DNA of 14,541 nt from an uncultured Lachnospiraceae bacterium (GTDB taxonomy: Bacteria > Bacillota > Clostridia > Lachnospirales > Lachnospiraceae): NCBI GenBank assembly GCA_934434905.1, contig CAKSAI010000053.1, positions 1-14,541 of the forward strand. Direction: 5' to 3'. Below are positions 14,101 through 14,541 of the stretch, piece by piece. Position numbers and translations under genes: made by a program. Every line of letters starts with the position of its first letter. Position 1 is the stretch's first letter. A model generated the notes under the pieces. It saw nothing but the letters and a program-made list of their open reading frames with translations. It was not told where the DNA came from and did no database searches.

Positions 14101-14541
14101 CATGGCAGGTAACAGGATTGTATTTGAAAAGGCGGGCGATTATGGAATAAAATATAATGTTGCTACGCCGAAAGAACTCTATCAGACAGATTTTGTATTC
14201 TATCGTCCGGTACATGTACAGAGGGCGAAGACAGTTCCTGAGATGATGCTGGGAGAGGCAGGGTGGTATTTTGCCGGTCATACTTATGGAAATGGAGCAA
14301 TCGATGGTCCTACTACAAAAGTGGGCGAGACCGCGCAGCATACCCTTACAGACGAAGAATATGCTGATCTTCCGGCAGGTGCAGTCTCTGAAGACCGGAC
14401 AGTCAGGCGTATTACGATCAATATGGATGAGAAGCAGGAAGGCAACGCGGCTCGGTCGGTGGGAATCCTGTTTGAGGATACTCTGAATGAGGAATTGAAA
14501 TCACTTGCAAAGAACCAGGGGGTACAGAAGGAGTATTATGT
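11144..14541 (+). CDS. Large membrane-anchored modular surface protein (3' end beyond window)
   Basis: The frame starts at a GTG 9 bases after GGAG (11131-11134) and is open for 1132 codons to the window edge without a stop, so the protein is longer than shown. Basic residues MTKRKK precede a single hydrophobic segment (about 7-29) with no lipobox and no clear cleavage site, so it may stay as an N-terminal anchor. Residues about 38-107 are a BIG2-type Ig domain (IIWTSENENIATV, GLVKAVDVGETTVTV). Residues about 112-187 are a second Ig-like unit, and 188-400 a lectin-like beta-sandwich. After an Ig-like spacer, module copies C (509-670), D (739-942) and E (1040 to the edge) follow, separated by further Ig-like spacers of about 70-100 residues. 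No catalytic domain is visible in the part present. The gene lies 18 bases after the previous stop, in the same operon. The role is inferred to be long-reach glycan binding. Confidence 0.92.
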   Translation, partial: MTKRKKISLILVSLGLAVILAVAAIMFFLHRSEPGLVTDKEEVSLFVGESSLLHVISDTDKEIIWTSENENIATVYHGLVKAVDVGETTVTVEAEGFAAKEVTVVVTPGVLEGYQDVVTYVGEPPVDISLQDVSDYRYQVERYDSGDYTVREDLVQDNMLSTKEAGTYRITYTLEKTKYMRHVRVNPLRELSDFAVLEAFDGFAPVKTAAIQFSEPEIDVRGSESRTEYITYRDKEKEKLHNSLRESGYDGYLYNDTVARVERQFARNSYYGSYIYLDITPELKTFFDKMDEFDEEACLSLWYRVTVDAEGKGDFQPADVTYNYMVIENAENTFFSENYYNKAVTGSESGWMNFKIDFSKCTELVGAKRVLIAIGRWGLGGAGRIRCDFYSLETESLLLDAALGKKKMEYKWGDSVPYLFPSFSMIDLDQNDFQIYDKKGNQMTEGEEADYQKKKYNKRKWIMDLPIGAYEFRYALKGTGLKVDEDGTYKVKIPVTIQNPSLAGVLANGELYYYTSHMYEGCIDSLNTSPVQKANAWELNDADYRELLEAGYAGAIEGKNCHSIQIGTEMKADNQARSIGMIFPGTTGGKLKKLLENERIINNYHVSVWVRIRNEAEQSCSSRVWAAVYNKNAKQQRNSMMNGAVWNEEYAFPNNQWVELKIPVLYYEEAEVSFELYQDGRKLAKGKDYQVETQTVVSGLSDGVYVIEYTGLNGILRFKRKIYVEPRQKVLNTVLAENGIRYYSSHDYLGSINTEHTNPVRDTSLETLSEDAWQDLLVAGYCGKLSERKVSRISIDMGEKKNNNAARTLGILFAEADSENLKYYVENEKACEDYYVSVWVKANYKTRFHAATMVLDSASRSQANNTTYENIAVVMEEDEWTEIQIPLKYVRDAYHNFHAWYGNTASEAVAGIWVDWLMMKDGDAYPEDLLFTLDIYGAEIKYSGIEVKPYQSTDISIVTDMIRPGLAYTFEVIGPGGVLAEGKDYRMAGNRIVFEKAGDYGIKYNVATPKELYQTDFVFYRPVHVQRAKTVPEMMLGEAGWYFAGHTYGNGAIDGPTTKVGETAQHTLTDEEYADLPAGAVSEDRTVRRITINMDEKQEGNAARSVGILFEDTLNEELKSLAKNQGVQKEYY
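12668..13153 (+). repeat. Novel module copy C, shortened
   Basis: Residues 509-670 of the last protein begin GELYYYTSHMYEGCID and contain NQARSIGMIFPGT, YHVSVWVRI and WVELKIPVLYYEEA. The end of the module (the WFDWLM and DIYxAEI part) is missing, and an Ig-like spacer starts directly after the WVEL strand region. It is more diverged than the other copies. Confidence 0.8.
13358..13969 (+). repeat. Novel module copy D, complete
   Basis: Residues 739-942 of the last protein. Landmarks in order are GIRYYSSHDYLGSIN, VSRISIDM, NNNAARTLGILF, DYYVSVWVKA, EWTEIQIPLKYVRDAYHNF, AGIWVDWLMM and LFTLDIYGAEI. It aligns over its full length with copies A and B of the first gene. Confidence 0.88.
14261..14541 (+). 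repeat. Novel module copy E, cut by window edge
   Basis: Residues 1040 onward of the last protein begin GWYFAGHTYGNGAID, then HTLTDEEYADLPAGA, RRITINM and GNAARSVGILFEDTLNEELK, and break off at EYYV. At the DNA level it is close to copy B: ACCCTTACAGAC occurs at 1938-1949 and again at 14342-14353, and GCAGGTGCAG follows in both. Confidence 0.88.

Noticed and set aside
1..14541. CRISPR arrays, insertion sequences, tRNA or rRNA genes
   Set aside because: No direct-repeat/spacer pattern, transposase, terminal inverted repeats or tRNA-like cloverleaf was seen; the only repeats are the protein modules described.

Overview
The window looks like part of a chromosome from a Gram-positive gut or anaerobic Firmicute, most likely Lachnospiraceae. 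The basis is moderate G+C, strong AGGAGG-type ribosome binding sites, lipobox-type lipoproteins with no outer-membrane proteins, and BIG2 and cohesin-like surface domains. All convincing genes lie on the + strand and almost all of them act outside the cell or in the membrane. The assignment to family is inference; no rRNA or taxonomic marker is present.

Layout. (1) Positions 1-68 are a short leader that can fold, followed by a large secreted protein (69-2477) with a cohesin-like domain and two tandem copies of a ~205-residue module that I do not recognise. A near-perfect bidirectional terminator follows (2521-2566). (2) A possible promoter with palindromic sequence (about 2574-2636) precedes a tightly packed gene string that runs to the right edge of the window. 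It encodes two CUT1-type sugar ABC permeases (2662-3540, 3554-4429), a sugar-binding lipoprotein (4467-6050), a GH123/DUF4091-like lipoprotein that seems to lack the catalytic Asp-Glu pair (6062-8695), a lipoprotein with two carbohydrate-binding-like domains (8697-10031), an Ig-like plus beta-sandwich lipoprotein (10028-11125), and a very large membrane-anchored modular protein (11144 to beyond 14541). The last protein carries a BIG2 domain and three more copies of the module seen in the first gene.

How the genes may work together. The permeases and the binding lipoprotein form the membrane part of a carbohydrate importer. No ATPase gene is present, so a shared MsiK/MalK-type ATPase from elsewhere is presumably used. 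The remaining proteins are a set of exported, mostly beta-sandwich binders that could capture and present a glycan at the cell surface. No clearly intact hydrolase, no regulator and no ATPase lies in the window. The strongest candidate for something undescribed is the shared ~205-residue module (five copies in two proteins), together with the inactive-looking GH123-like protein. Together these suggest a surface glycan-capture system built from non-catalytic parts.
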